Shown: piece after piece, positions 44,542 through 53,912 of the stretch | How the letters are laid out: the number at the start of each line of letters is the position of its first letter | How positions within the stretch are numbered: the first letter of the stretch is position 1 | Made by a program: the position numbers and the translations under genes | Source: Thalassotalea agarivorans | Lineage (GTDB): Bacteria; Pseudomonadota; Gammaproteobacteria; Enterobacterales; Alteromonadaceae | Assembly (NCBI RefSeq): GCF_030295955.1 | Contig: NZ_AP027363.1 | Coordinates: 1,302,001-1,366,000 of the forward strand | Reading direction: 5' to 3' | Length of the DNA: 64,000 nt | The notes under the pieces: model-generated | Told to the model about the DNA's origin: nothing | Database searches by the model: none | The model's input: only the letters and a program-made list of their open reading frames with translations

Positions 44542-46383
44542 TTATTTTCTCACCGGAATAGGCTTGTGATAGTAAGGTAGATTTTGTGGGCCATGGCCAA
44601 ACGGTTGCTTGTTGCCAGTTTTGGCAGCACCATTGTTAGGACCGATGTTGATATTGTCGAACCAATTTACGTCAGGTTCCATTGGAATTGGCGTTATTAA
44701 TGATGCAGCTGCATCATCAACATCGATTTCAGGAATAACACGAGATAAAACAAATTGAGCGCGTGGTAACACGTCTGGCTCATTTACACGACCGCGTTGT
44801 CCCCAGTCCACCATGTAGTTAGTATCGCTAGTACCCGTTACGGCAACATCGCGTAAAATACCATAGCGATATTGCATCATCAGCTCTTCAAACAACATCG
44901 CAAAATCTTCACGAATGGTTGAATAAGAGTAGTAGCTATTTGCGTGGTCACTGGTAAAAAATACCGTCACGTCAGCGGGCATGTACGCTTTTTGCGTTTC
45001 GCTCGCAGTCTCACCTTGGAAGCTAACTTGCGCTAAATTCAACATTTCTTGGCTGGTTAACGGAATAGCCACGTCGAGGTCAGTTGAGCTCCACGTATTA
45101 GCAATTGCTGCTTGCAAAACAGACTGGTTGGTACTTGCCGACGCCCACGTAGTGCTTGGGAAGAAATCGTTGGCATGCGCCAATTCGTGATACATCAATG
45201 AAATTAAGCGATTAACGCCGTAACTTTCAGGGCGAGTTATACGAAGATTACTCGGCACATAGGTGTTTACGTAGTCATTATTTTTAACGTAACGCCATGG
45301 TACTTCAAACTGCAACTCATTACCAAAGCCAGCACGAAAATCAGGTGCTTCGTTTATGGTATCGCGCTCTTCTGGCGTTAACCAAAAGTTGTTGGCATCT
45401 AAATAAATAGCGCCCGTTACCGCCCAGTAAAACGATGGACGCACATCATACGAGATAACGACGGCAGTTGTTGCGCGCAGCAAGTTTCTAAAATCACCGT
45501 TAGTATCATAGTTGCGCATAAAATCTTCAAAACGCTTACCCATCCATTCATGTGAGACAACAACACGATTCATCACGTCGTCTACAGATGGAGTGGTAGT
45601 GTCCTGCGCAAGCAGCGGTAAGCTACTTAAAGAACATGAATCTTCTAACGTATTAGAGTAAACACATTGTTGCAACACACTTGCGTATGGTGAGTTAGCA
45701 CGATACGGAAAGACCTTCGCCACACGCGTGTCGAAATAAGCATCATTTGCTATTTCATCAACGGCTTCAACAAGCACAGACACTTGGTCAACATCATCAG
45801 AGCCTGCTTGCGTCAGTTCAAATGTAATTAATGTGTCGTTGTTAACGTTGCTTGGCGTGTCAAAAAAGATAGCCAAATCGTTAGTTTCAACCGACACATT
45901 TGGACCGGCTACTTGACGCCAACTAAAGCTACCCGATGCGCCACTATTTGACCACGCACGCAGAGATACTTTATTACCCATTTGAACAACATGGCCTAGA
46001 CGAGCAGTAAAATCTATCTCGTCAGCATCAATACTAATTGTTTGCTCGCCACTAACTGTATCACCAGCACCATTGGTATAGGTGACAGAAGCTCGTACTG
46101 TACCTTGCGATGACGGTGTCACGGCAATCATTTTTGCAGATGGCGCTGCCGGTGCGCTTACGCCTGCACCCGAAACGCTCCAGCTAATATCTGTTGCATT
46201 AGCGCTGCTAGCCAAATAAAACTCAATGGACTCACCAATCGAATACTGTTCATCTGCTGCAGCAATTGCAATGACTTGATCCGGATCGATAGGGTCGCTA
46301 TCACTGCTACTGCCACCACAGGCAGATAACAATAACGCAGACAAGCCTACCGGGAGTAACGCTAAGTTTCTTTGTTTAATCAT
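44542..46383 (-). CDS. Putative zinc-metalloprotease-like lipoprotein, unknown family
   Basis: 613 aa. It is a lipoprotein: the signal ends with lipobox LSAC (Cys22), followed by a Gly/Ser/Asp linker. Residues about 40-220 look like two Ig/PKD-type beta domains (SIGESIEFYLAS, then FSWRQVAGPNVSVET). Farther on there is an HExxH motif, MYHELAHANDFF, with the first His near residue 398, which suggests a zinc peptidase; the third ligand is not certain (a Glu in SEVLRE-like or FAMLFEELMM segments is a candidate). I do not recognise a named family. Its start overlaps the DUF2069 stop by 8 bp, making it the last gene of the bepA-arsC-DUF2069 operon. Confidence 0.68.
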   Translation of the reverse strand: MIKQRNLALLPVGLSALLLSACGGSSSDSDPIDPDQVIAIAAADEQYSIGESIEFYLASSANATDISWSVSGAGVSAPAAPSAKMIAVTPSSQGTVRASVTYTNGAGDTVSGEQTISIDADEIDFTARLGHVVQMGNKVSLRAWSNSGASGSFSWRQVAGPNVSVETNDLAIFFDTPSNVNNDTLITFELTQAGSDDVDQVSVLVEAVDEIANDAYFDTRVAKVFPYRANSPYASVLQQCVYSNTLEDSCSLSSLPLLAQDTTTPSVDDVMNRVVVSHEWMGKRFEDFMRNYDTNGDFRNLLRATTAVVISYDVRPSFYWAVTGAIYLDANNFWLTPEERDTINEAPDFRAGFGNELQFEVPWRYVKNNDYVNTYVPSNLRITRPESYGVNRLISLMYHELAHANDFFPSTTWASASTNQSVLQAAIANTWSSTDLDVAIPLTSQEMLNLAQVSFQGETASETQKAYMPADVTVFFTSDHANSYYSYSTIREDFAMLFEELMMQYRYGILRDVAVTGTSDTNYMVDWGQRGRVNEPDVLPRAQFVLSRVIPEIDVDDAAASLITPIPMEPDVNWFDNINIGPNNGAAKTGNKQPFGHGPQNLPYYHKPIPVRK

Positions 46384-46777
46384 GTGTTGAATCCTTCTTT
46401 TTTCTTATACTTAGACCCAGTTCTTGGCCTTTATATTTCGCATAATATGTCGCCGATAAAAACAACGTTGTGACGAATACAAGCTCGATAGACGCCCATA
46501 TGATATCGGAAGGAGATACCCAAAGTGTGGTTAAGCAATGGAGGAAAAACCATACCACGATGAAATTCGTCCATGCGTAAGTGTATGGATTTCCTTTTAC
46601 TAACCCTCTTATGGGGAAGAGTAACGGCAACCAAAATAGAGATAATGAAAGTGCCGGTGATAAAGCCTCTGAGGGGTTGATAAATAACAACCACAAAGGC
46701 ATATAGATTAACAGCGAAAAATACGCGACTAATGCTATTTTTTTCAGTGTATCTGTAGCAAAAAGTTGCTTAGCCAT
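46376..46777 (-). CDS. DUF2069 family membrane protein
   Basis: 133-aa inner-membrane protein with about four short hydrophobic spans (about 13-31, 40-57, 66-86, 93-111) and a basic tail. It matches DUF2069 (unknown function), a family usually located next to arsC-like and wrbA genes in gammaproteobacteria. It overlaps arsC by 1 bp. Confidence 0.82.
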   Translation of the reverse strand: MAKQLFATDTLKKIALVAYFSLLIYMPLWLLFINPSEALSPALSLSLFWLPLLFPIRGLVKGNPYTYAWTNFIVVWFFLHCLTTLWVSPSDIIWASIELVFVTTLFLSATYYAKYKGQELGLSIRKKKDSTHD

Positions 46778-47121
46778 TATGCATTAACCAAGGTTAAGAC
46801 ATTTTCTGGCGGGCGACCGATTACCGCCTCGTTGCCATTAGATACAATAGGGCGTTCAATAAGCTTTGGTGTATTTACCATCGCCGCTAGCAAGGTAGCA
46901 TCGTCAGCACCTTTCAACCCTTGCTCTTTAAACTCTGCTTCTTTGGTTCTCATCATGTCAATCAGGTTGCAGTTCAGTTGCTTGCGCAGTTCACTAATCT
47001 GCTCTGCCGATAAAGGTGTTTTTAAATACTCTACTATTGTTACGTCAGTATTTGACTCTTCGATCAGTGCTAGTGTTTGTCTGCTCTTGCTACAGCGTGG
47101 GTTGTGATAAATGGTAAGCAT
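46777..47121 (-). CDS. arsC: ArsC/Spx-type glutaredoxin-dependent reductase
   Basis: 114 aa, thioredoxin-like fold. The active-site cysteine is Cys10 in HNPRCSKSR. It is the YfgD-type chromosomal homologue of arsenate reductase. No arsenite pump or ArsR gene is nearby, so a true arsenic-detoxification role is not supported by context. Middle gene of the bepA-arsC-DUF2069-lipoprotein operon; 9 bp after bepA. Confidence 0.88.
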   Translation of the reverse strand: MLTIYHNPRCSKSRQTLALIEESNTDVTIVEYLKTPLSAEQISELRKQLNCNLIDMMRTKEAEFKEQGLKGADDATLLAAMVNTPKLIERPIVSNGNEAVIGRPPENVLTLVNA

Positions 47122-47130
47122 AAAAATCCC

Positions 47131-48636
47131 TTACAATCGTTTTACTTTGTCTAGCGCATCCTGAAATTGCAGGACACGTGCTTTAATCCGTTTTCTTAAC
47201 AACGGTTGATTCTTAGTAAAGTTGTAGCCTGTTTGCAATTCATCTATCGCTTTTTGATAGACGCCTAGCATCGCGTATACCTCGGCTTTGGCTGAGTGCA
47301 TTAATGCAGGCTTATCCAACTCTTTATAAATACTGGTTAACAAGTCATAGGCGAGAAAGTTATCTCGTTTAACTAATAAAAAATCCTGAAGTACTTGAGC
47401 GGCTTCTTCATTGCGACCCGCTTCGTGCAATACATTGGCGTAGTTAAGCGTGACCACTTGGTTATTGGGCATTAATCTTGCCAATTGCGAAAGCATATCG
47501 GTGGCTTTATCAAATTCTTTTGTTTTTATGTAAACATCTGATAACGCGTCGACATAAAACAAATTATTGCGATCGTTACTGCGCAAAGACTCTAGAATGA
47601 CTTTTGCGTCTTCCGCCTGATTGTTTTCATAAAGCGAAAGCGCTAAACCATATTCTGCCGCTTCTTTTAAGGCATACGTGTTTCTATTGAGTTGGTGATT
47701 AAAGTTGGCAATATTCGATTTTGCATTGCCTTGGTAACGGGCTTTTATTCGCGATTTTGACAATTCAAACGCCAAACTTGGCGGTAATTGCACGCTAGGC
47801 ATATTTTGCGCTCTAAGGCGCGCGTCAGTAATTCGAGACTCTGGTAAAGGGTGAGTCAGTAGCATGGCAGGAGGCTTGCTGCTATATCGATACGCTTCTG
47901 ACAATTTAGCAAAAAATTGTGGTGCCCCTTGAGGATCAAATCCACTAGCGGACAACAAGGCAATCCCAACACGGTCGGCTTCTTTCTCATTACCACGGGT
48001 ATAGTTAATACTTGCTTGTTGGCTTGCAGCCATAGTAGTACTCAAGGCCGCCATACCGGCAGTTGGGTTTACTAACGCCAGTAAAATACTTGAAACTAAC
48101 GCTGTTACCGCAACAGGTTGATTGTTACTTTGCGATTCAAGACGGCGCGCTAAATGGCGCTGTGTTACGTGCGAAATCTCGTGGCCAATAACTGACGCTA
48201 GCTCACTTTCTGTATCAGCAGCGACTAAAAGCCCTGTATGAATGGCAATATGGCCACCAAAAAAGGCAAAAGCGTTTAGTTCTTGATTACGAATAAAGAA
48301 AAATTCAAAACCATAATTGACATCGTTAGCGTGCTTCACCATACGATTGCCAATATCATTGATATATTCAGTTAACACTGGATCGTGCAAAATAGGTTGT
48401 GTGGCCCGCAATTGGCGCATCATCGCATCACCAATTTGGCGCTCTTTCTCTACGCTAAGTACACTTGAGCCTGCAGACCCGATTTCTGGCAGCTTATTCT
48501 TATCGTTTTGCAAGGCAAAGCTGTGCGGTGCAAGTGCGGTACTGGCAATACAAGTGGCTAGCAATAAAGGTTTAAACTTCAACAACGCTATAATATCCAG
48601 TTTTGAATGAAAAAATGGCTGGCGACAATATAACAC
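47131..48636 (-). CDS. bepA: M48 metalloprotease/chaperone BepA (YfgC)
   Basis: Periplasmic protease and chaperone for outer-membrane assembly (LptD in E. coli). 501 aa. It has an N-terminal signal (LLLATCIASTALAPHSFA), the M48 zinc motif VIGHEISHVTQRH (with the third-ligand Glu in NEKEADRVG), and C-terminal TPR repeats (about 330-490). Most homologues begin nearer LKFKPLLLAT, so an internal TTG near 48579 could be the true start. The neighbours arsC and perM are the same as in E. coli. Confidence 0.93.
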   Translation of the reverse strand: MLYCRQPFFHSKLDIIALLKFKPLLLATCIASTALAPHSFALQNDKNKLPEIGSAGSSVLSVEKERQIGDAMMRQLRATQPILHDPVLTEYINDIGNRMVKHANDVNYGFEFFFIRNQELNAFAFFGGHIAIHTGLLVAADTESELASVIGHEISHVTQRHLARRLESQSNNQPVAVTALVSSILLALVNPTAGMAALSTTMAASQQASINYTRGNEKEADRVGIALLSASGFDPQGAPQFFAKLSEAYRYSSKPPAMLLTHPLPESRITDARLRAQNMPSVQLPPSLAFELSKSRIKARYQGNAKSNIANFNHQLNRNTYALKEAAEYGLALSLYENNQAEDAKVILESLRSNDRNNLFYVDALSDVYIKTKEFDKATDMLSQLARLMPNNQVVTLNYANVLHEAGRNEEAAQVLQDFLLVKRDNFLAYDLLTSIYKELDKPALMHSAKAEVYAMLGVYQKAIDELQTGYNFTKNQPLLRKRIKARVLQFQDALDKVKRL

Positions 48637-48828
48637 GGTTATTTGTGACTTGTCTTAACCTTTTTTAAGACCATAATTAGCCGAAAAGTTCAATTTTATT
48701 TACGCTTTTGCTGATGTTACGGCTTTTATCGTAGTTAGAATTGTTAGCAAGTGTAAAAAAATGATTTTTACTAAGATTTTCAGCAGATAAGCGGTTATAC
48801 TGTGAGCATCTTAGTATGGGTTTATGCT

Positions 48829-49047
48829 ATGGAATATCGTTACGACGGTACACAAGAAAAGTGTCCGTTGCCTTTGGTTAAAACGCGGGTGATTTTGAAC
48901 AAGATGGCACAAGGAGACCGTTGTTGGGTTTTATTGTCCGATGGAGGTTCTAAATCAGATATACCTCGCTACCTTAAACGTAAGCAAATCCCCCATACCA
49001 TCACGACTTTAGAAAACAACAATATAGAAATTGTTATTACGCGCTAG
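48829..49047 (+). CDS. TusA-like sulfurtransferase
   Basis: 72 aa from ATG 48829 (MEYRYDGTQEKCPLPL). An in-frame GTG at 48802 would add nine residues that are not family-like. The TusA/SirA signature CPxP with Cys12 is clear. TusA proteins relay sulfur for tRNA thiolation and other uses; this paralogue's partner is unknown. It is 9 bp upstream of perM and probably in its operon. Confidence 0.85.
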   Translation: MEYRYDGTQEKCPLPLVKTRVILNKMAQGDRCWVLLSDGGSKSDIPRYLKRKQIPHTITTLENNNIEIVITR

Positions 49048-49055
49048 GTTTCTGC

Positions 49056-50129
49056 ATGGTTAATATTTTTTCCCAATGGTACAAACGTAAATTCTCAGAC
49101 CCTGCGGCAGTGGTACTTGTGCTGTTGCTTGCGGTAGGTTCTGTCTTACTTTATTTTTTCAGCCACTTGCTTATGCCAGTTATAGTGGCGCTTGCTATTG
49201 CATTTTTACTCGACTTACCGGTCAATCGACTGATCGGTACCGGCATGTCTAGGCCGCTGGCAACAACGGTAATAGTCACGCTATTTATCACCGTATCGAT
49301 TATCACGTTGTTTGGAATCTTGCCTATTGTTTGGCAACAAAGTACTAACTTGCTGCAAGAAACGCCTGCTATGTTTGCGCAAGGCGAGTCATATTTGTTA
49401 ACACTACCCGAAAAATATCCTGAGCTCGTGCAAGCCGATCAGGTAGAAAGTGTTATTCAGAATATCAAACAAGCGCTATTAGATTGGGGACAGGTCGCTT
49501 TAAAGGCGTCTATCAGTTCAATATCTAATGTTGTAGCCCTTATGGTTTACTGTATCTTGGTCCCTTTAATGGTTTTCTTTTTCTTGAAGGATAAAGCACC
49601 ACTGATTGCTGCTATTACTCAATACCTGCCAAAAGATCGCGAGAAAATTTCGCAAGTTGGCAAAGAAATGCATCAGCAAATCATGAATTATATTCGTGGT
49701 AAAGTGATTGAAATTATCATTATCGGTGGCGTGTCTACCATTACTTTTGCGTTCTTGGGCTTAAACTATTCGGTATTATTGGGCGTGCTGGTAGGCTTTT
49801 CGGTGCTAGTGCCTTATGTAGGAGCAACCTTAGTAACCATCCCTGTTATGCTAGTGGCGTTGTTTCAATTTGGCTTTACCGCTGAGTTTGGCTACGTCAT
49901 GTTGGCCTACGGTATTATCCAAGCATTAGATGGTAACTTGTTAGTACCGCTACTATTTTCAGAGGCGGTTAACTTACATCCGGTAACCATCATCATAGCC
50001 GTAATCTTTTTTGGTGGTTTGTGGGGCTTTTGGGGTGTGTTTTTCGCCATTCCGTTAGCAACGCTTGTTAAAGCTGTCATAAACGCCTTGCCTTCGGAGC
50101 AAATCGACCAAGAGCAACCGTCTACTTAA
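49056..50129 (+). CDS. perM: AI-2E family transporter PerM
   Basis: 357-aa inner-membrane permease of the AI-2E exporter family, about eight spans. Two spans occupy residues about 20-48; a soluble region about 85-160 follows, and the remaining spans lie in the C-terminal half, ending with FFGGLWGFWGVFFAIPLA, the family signature. Its substrate is not established. It has the same neighbourhood as E. coli perM (next to bepA and arsC). Confidence 0.9.
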   Translation: MVNIFSQWYKRKFSDPAAVVLVLLLAVGSVLLYFFSHLLMPVIVALAIAFLLDLPVNRLIGTGMSRPLATTVIVTLFITVSIITLFGILPIVWQQSTNLLQETPAMFAQGESYLLTLPEKYPELVQADQVESVIQNIKQALLDWGQVALKASISSISNVVALMVYCILVPLMVFFFLKDKAPLIAAITQYLPKDREKISQVGKEMHQQIMNYIRGKVIEIIIIGGVSTITFAFLGLNYSVLLGVLVGFSVLVPYVGATLVTIPVMLVALFQFGFTAEFGYVMLAYGIIQALDGNLLVPLLFSEAVNLHPVTIIIAVIFFGGLWGFWGVFFAIPLATLVKAVINALPSEQIDQEQPST

Positions 50130-50157
50130 ACGCAGCTCATCAAATACTTCTCTAAAT

Positions 50158-50183
50158 AGGTGTCAGTGCAGAGTCTGACACCT
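50158..50183. other. Inverted repeat between perM and nhaC
   Basis: Perfect 9-bp arms AGGTGTCAG and CTGACACCT with an 8-bp spacer. There is no T-run, so it is a weak terminator at best for the convergent genes. Confidence 0.6.
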
Positions 50184-50209
50184 CACTATCTATCCGTTTA
50201 TATCAACGA

Positions 50210-51553
50210 CTACTGCTTTGTTAAGCGCCAGAAGGTAAAGCCTGCCACAAAAAATAAGATCATCGGATAAAAGGCATAGCTAACCACATCTATTGGCGAT
50301 ATTTGCAAGGTTGCACCGAGCAACAATGCTTGCGCGCCGTAGGGCAATAAACCTTGATTGATACAGGCAAAAATATCTAACAAACTTGCTGAATGGGCTG
50401 GTTTAATGTCACCTTCATTTGCTAAATTTTTTGCCGTATCACCGGTAATGATGATAGAAACTGTGTTGTTCGCCGTAAAAAAGTTAGTCACAAATGCTAG
50501 CGCCGCAATACCAATACCGTTTCCGCGTTTCTTATTATTTTTACTTAATTTTTGCGACAATGACTTAATACCGTTGGTCAAAGCCAACAAACCGCCTTGC
50601 TTGCGCACAACTTCACTCAAACCGCCAATAAACAGCGAAAGAATGAAAATATCCTGCATACTAGCAAAACCTGTATTGATATCGTTTATCCAGGCAGATA
50701 ACTGATAATCATAATGCAACATACCTATGAGAGCGGCCACTACAATACCGACGACAAGTACAACGAAAACGTTTACGCCTGACAAAGCAAGAATCAGGAT
50801 GACTAAATAAGGAATTAAGCCAATCGCATCGGTTGATAAGTTGCCTTCATAAGGCACTGGCTCTGCAAGTAGCGTTAGAATAACAATACACAACAGGGCA
50901 GCGGGTAGGGCAAATTTAAAGTTTACGCGAAACTTATCCTTCATTTGAGCACCTTGGCTGCGCGTTGAAGTAATGGTGGTATCAGAGATAATTGATAAGT
51001 TATCACCAAAAATCGCTCCCGAAATTAGGGTACCCGCGACAAGTGCACTGTCTAGCGAAGCCGTTTCCGTAAACCCTAAAGCGATTGGCGCTATTGCTGC
51101 TATCGTCCCCATTGAAGTGCCCATCGCTGTAGACATAAAAGCAGCAACAATAAATAACCCTGGCAATATCAAGTATTCAGGAAAAAGCGATAATCCCAAT
51201 GCAACGCTCGCGTCAACACTACCCGTTGCTTTTGCGACTGTGGCAAAGGCACCAGCGAGTAAATAGATGACGCACATGGTAATAATATTTTGGTGTCCGG
51301 CACCAGCGATAAACTGCCCAATCTTTGTACTGACGTTGCCTTGGCCGAGTGCGATAGCCAAAATAATCGCAGGAATAATAGCGATGCTGGCGGGTAATTG
51401 ATAAAAAGCGAAGTCGACACCTTGCAGGGTCAGCACAATACCTGTGCCCAAAAAGACTAAAAGAAAAAGGGCAAAAGGCAGCAAAGCTTTGTAATTTGCT
51501 TGCACGGATTCATTGCTTGGTGTTGTTGTTATATTTTGAGACATAGCTGCCAA
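50210..51553 (-). CDS. NhaC family Na+/H+ antiporter
   Basis: 447-aa inner-membrane protein with about ten to eleven hydrophobic spans. NhaC-family segments are the GTSMGTIAAIAPIALGF turn and SGAIFGDNLSIISDTT, in the middle, and a late NNTVSIIITG. It likely exchanges cytoplasmic Na+ for H+, fitting a marine host. The substrate could instead be an amino acid or organic acid as in some NhaC relatives. Confidence 0.87.
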   Translation of the reverse strand: MAAMSQNITTTPSNESVQANYKALLPFALFLLVFLGTGIVLTLQGVDFAFYQLPASIAIIPAIILAIALGQGNVSTKIGQFIAGAGHQNIITMCVIYLLAGAFATVAKATGSVDASVALGLSLFPEYLILPGLFIVAAFMSTAMGTSMGTIAAIAPIALGFTETASLDSALVAGTLISGAIFGDNLSIISDTTITSTRSQGAQMKDKFRVNFKFALPAALLCIVILTLLAEPVPYEGNLSTDAIGLIPYLVILILALSGVNVFVVLVVGIVVAALIGMLHYDYQLSAWINDINTGFASMQDIFILSLFIGGLSEVVRKQGGLLALTNGIKSLSQKLSKNNKKRGNGIGIAALAFVTNFFTANNTVSIIITGDTAKNLANEGDIKPAHSASLLDIFACINQGLLPYGAQALLLGATLQISPIDVVSYAFYPMILFFVAGFTFWRLTKQ

Positions 51554-51768
51554 CAGATTAAAAATGTTAACGCCATTATCTAGCCGTTAGTCTAAGGTGT
51601 CAATATAGATGTTTAGACGTCTAAAACGTAAGGTGGCGCACTTATGCATTATGAAAGGGGTGACGTAATTTTTTATTATAACTTTCTCGCATAAATCAGG
51701 CGTTAACCGCTATCGCCATGCGTGAACTTATGTTAAACTTGCGCGAATTTTTTTTAGGTTGTAAAGAC

Positions 51769-52392
51769 ATGTCAGAAAACACATTTGAATCTATCGAACA
51801 ACGCGTAAGTTACGGTGTAGGCCGTCAACTAGGCGACCAATTACGTAATAACCCTTTTAAAGAGTTTGATGTAACGGCTGTACAGGCTGGTTTAGCAGAT
51901 GCTATTGCAGGTATCGAAAGCCAAGTATCTCATGAAGCATTAAACGAAGCGTTTGCTGTTGTATCTCAAAAGTTACAAGAGCAAGAGCAAGCAATTGCTA
52001 AAGAAAAAGCAGCAGAAGGCGAAGCGTTTTTAGCGGAAAATGCAAAGCGTGACGAAGTAACGGTGACTGAATCAGGTCTACAATACGAAGTGCTTACAAC
52101 GGGTGAAGGCGAAAAGCCATCTGCATCTAGCACAGTACGCACGCATTACCACGGTACATTTACTAATGGTGACGTATTCGACAGCTCATACGATCGTGGC
52201 CAGCCTGCTGAATTCCCAGTAAACGGTGTTATTGCAGGTTGGACAGAAGCGCTTCAAATGATGACGGAAGGTTCAAAGTGGCGTTTATACATCCCTTACA
52301 ATCTAGCATACGGAGAGCAAGGCTCACAGGGCGCGATTCCTCCATATGCAACGTTAGTATTCGACGTTGAATTACTCGCCGTTGTTAGCTAA
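51769..52392 (+). CDS. fklB: FKBP-type peptidyl-prolyl isomerase FklB
   Basis: 207 aa from ATG 51769; the frame extends upstream, but homology begins at MSENTFESIEQ and this ATG has an AGG upstream. The N-terminal dimerisation domain (about 4-90) is followed by the FKBP domain (about 100-207) with VRTHYHGTFTNGDVFDSS, VIAGWTEALQMM and YGEQGSQGAIPPYATLVFD. There is no signal peptide, so it is cytoplasmic. It catalyses Xaa-Pro isomerisation and may chaperone folding. Confidence 0.92.
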   Translation: MSENTFESIEQRVSYGVGRQLGDQLRNNPFKEFDVTAVQAGLADAIAGIESQVSHEALNEAFAVVSQKLQEQEQAIAKEKAAEGEAFLAENAKRDEVTVTESGLQYEVLTTGEGEKPSASSTVRTHYHGTFTNGDVFDSSYDRGQPAEFPVNGVIAGWTEALQMMTEGSKWRLYIPYNLAYGEQGSQGAIPPYATLVFDVELLAVVS

Positions 52393-52429
52393 TTATTTTT
52401 AAGCCGGGTTATCCCGGCTTTTTATTGCC

Positions 52430-52846
52430 ATGAATAAAATAGAGCAACGATTGGCCGCATTTTTTAAACGCTATATTGCGGCATTTAAAGCTAACGACAC
52501 TGACGCCGTGTGCGCTTGTTATGCAACGCCGTGTGTAATGTCTACACCTGAGCAAGCGTTGGTGCTTAGCGAGCATAATTTGCGCGAAACTGTCGCTGGC
52601 ATATTACAACAGCTGCAACAGGCAGGTGTTAGCCAGTATCACATCAGCAAAGCAAGCTACCATGTAAAAGGTGAGCAACTTATAGCAGTGGTGGATTGGC
52701 AGTTTATCGATGCTCAACAACAAGTATTTACAGACTTTGTCGCCATTTACCATATAGTTAAGGATGGCGAACAAGACAAAATTGCCAGTGTTGTGTCGCA
52801 CGATCAAGCGAACTCAGCACACAGCGAACATTTGATCACGTTATAA
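52430..52846 (+). CDS. SnoaL-like (NTF2-fold) protein
   Basis: 138-aa protein with an NTF2-like alpha+beta fold ([20 protein letters not shown] is the typical N-terminal helix, then [16 protein letters not shown] strands). Such proteins are small ligand-binding or isomerase proteins, or of unknown role. It lies between fklB and dapB, 16 bp before the dapB start, so probably co-transcribed with dapB. Confidence 0.72.
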   Translation: MNKIEQRLAAFFKRYIAAFKANDTDAVCACYATPCVMSTPEQALVLSEHNLRETVAGILQQLQQAGVSQYHISKASYHVKGEQLIAVVDWQFIDAQQQVFTDFVAIYHIVKDGEQDKIASVVSHDQANSAHSEHLITL

Positions 52847-52862
52847 CAATAGGAATTCATCG

Positions 52863-53678
52863 ATGACAGTGAAAGTTGCGATTTTAGGATGTAGTGGCCG
52901 CATGGGGCGCAACCTAATTCAAGCGGCGGTACAGGCACCAGGTATTGAACTGGTTGCTGGTGCAGTGCGAGCAGGCTCAGCCTTTGAACAAATGGACTTA
53001 GGTGAAGTAGCCGGTATCGGTAAACTCGATATCTTAGCGACAAGCGATATTGATGCACTTGCCGTTGCAGATGTTTTGATTGACTTTACTTCAATTGAAG
53101 CAACATTCGAGCATATCCAGTGGTGTAAGCAACATAATAAAGCGTTAGTCATTGGTACAACAGGTTTTGACGACGAGCAAGTGGCACAAATAAAAGCTGC
53201 AGGCGAACAAACGCCAGTTTTACTTGCACCAAACACCAGTGTTGGCGTGAATTTATTGTTTAAATTGCTAGAAATTACCGCTCGCGCAATTGGCGACTAT
53301 ACTGATATAGAAATTTTTGAAGCACACCATCGTTTTAAGAAAGATGCACCATCAGGTACAGCCATGAAGATGGGGCAGGTTATTGCCGATACATTGGGCA
53401 GAGACCTTAATGAGTGCGCAGTTTATGGTAGAGAAGGAATCACCGATGAACGTGATCCTAATACCATAGGTTTCGCTACGGTGCGTGCTGGTGACATTAT
53501 TGGTGAACATACCGCGTTTTTTGCTGATTTAGGTGAGCGTCTAGAAATTACCCATAAAGCGACTACGCGTATGACATTTGCCAATGGTGCAATGAGAGCG
53601 GCGACATGGTTGTCAGCGCAGCCAAATGGTTTTTATGACATGCAAGACGTACTTGGTTTAAAAACCTTAGAAATTTAA
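52863..53678 (+). CDS. dapB: 4-hydroxy-tetrahydrodipicolinate reductase
   Basis: Reduces HTPA to tetrahydrodipicolinate in lysine/diaminopimelate synthesis. 271 aa. The nucleotide motif [10 protein letters not shown] (about 9-18) and the catalytic segment [15 protein letters not shown] (about 158-172) are intact, as is the late [13 protein letters not shown]. Its end is marked by a hairpin terminator, and the carAB promoter follows. Confidence 0.96.
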   Translation: MTVKVAILGCSGRMGRNLIQAAVQAPGIELVAGAVRAGSAFEQMDLGEVAGIGKLDILATSDIDALAVADVLIDFTSIEATFEHIQWCKQHNKALVIGTTGFDDEQVAQIKAAGEQTPVLLAPNTSVGVNLLFKLLEITARAIGDYTDIEIFEAHHRFKKDAPSGTAMKMGQVIADTLGRDLNECAVYGREGITDERDPNTIGFATVRAGDIIGEHTAFFADLGERLEITHKATTRMTFANGAMRAATWLSAQPNGFYDMQDVLGLKTLEI

Positions 53679-53695
53679 GGGAAATTTATACTTTT

Positions 53696-53736
53696 AGCAG
53701 TTTTGTTTAAATTTTAAGGAAAACTGCTAGTTTTTT
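53696..53736 (+). terminator. Terminator of dapB
   Basis: Stem AGCAGTTTT (53696-53704) with AAAACTGCT (53720-53728), 15-nt loop, then a T-run to 53736. Confidence 0.75.
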
Positions 53737-53824
53737 ACAGTTTAGTGACTAATTTCACTGGACTAAAAGCATACTTACGCGTAAAATGCGCGGAATTTGT
53801 CAAAAATTCAGTATTTCGCTGGTT

Positions 53825-53853
53825 TTGACAAGGAAATAATTAGCTTATTTGAT
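53825..53853 (+). promoter_or_regulatory. carAB promoter
   Basis: TTGACA (53825-53830), 17-bp spacer, TTTGAT (53848-53853), upstream of a leader before carA. An ATTCA half-site (near 53804) and AT-rich DNA precede it. Control by arginine or pyrimidines is typical for carAB, but no full ARG box was found. Confidence 0.65.
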
Positions 53854-53912
53854 TGCTATTTGGACAAAATTGAAAAGTTTTGTTTAGTGATTTTCTTCTT
53901 TTGGAGGTTACT

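Noticed and set aside
46777-47121. Arsenic-resistance operon
   Set aside because: Only an ArsC/YfgD-type protein is present, in a bepA neighbourhood; no arsB, acr3 or arsR.
53797-53820. ARG box (ArgR site) upstream of carAB
   Set aside because: Only one ATTCA half-site is recognisable; the other half diverges at most positions.
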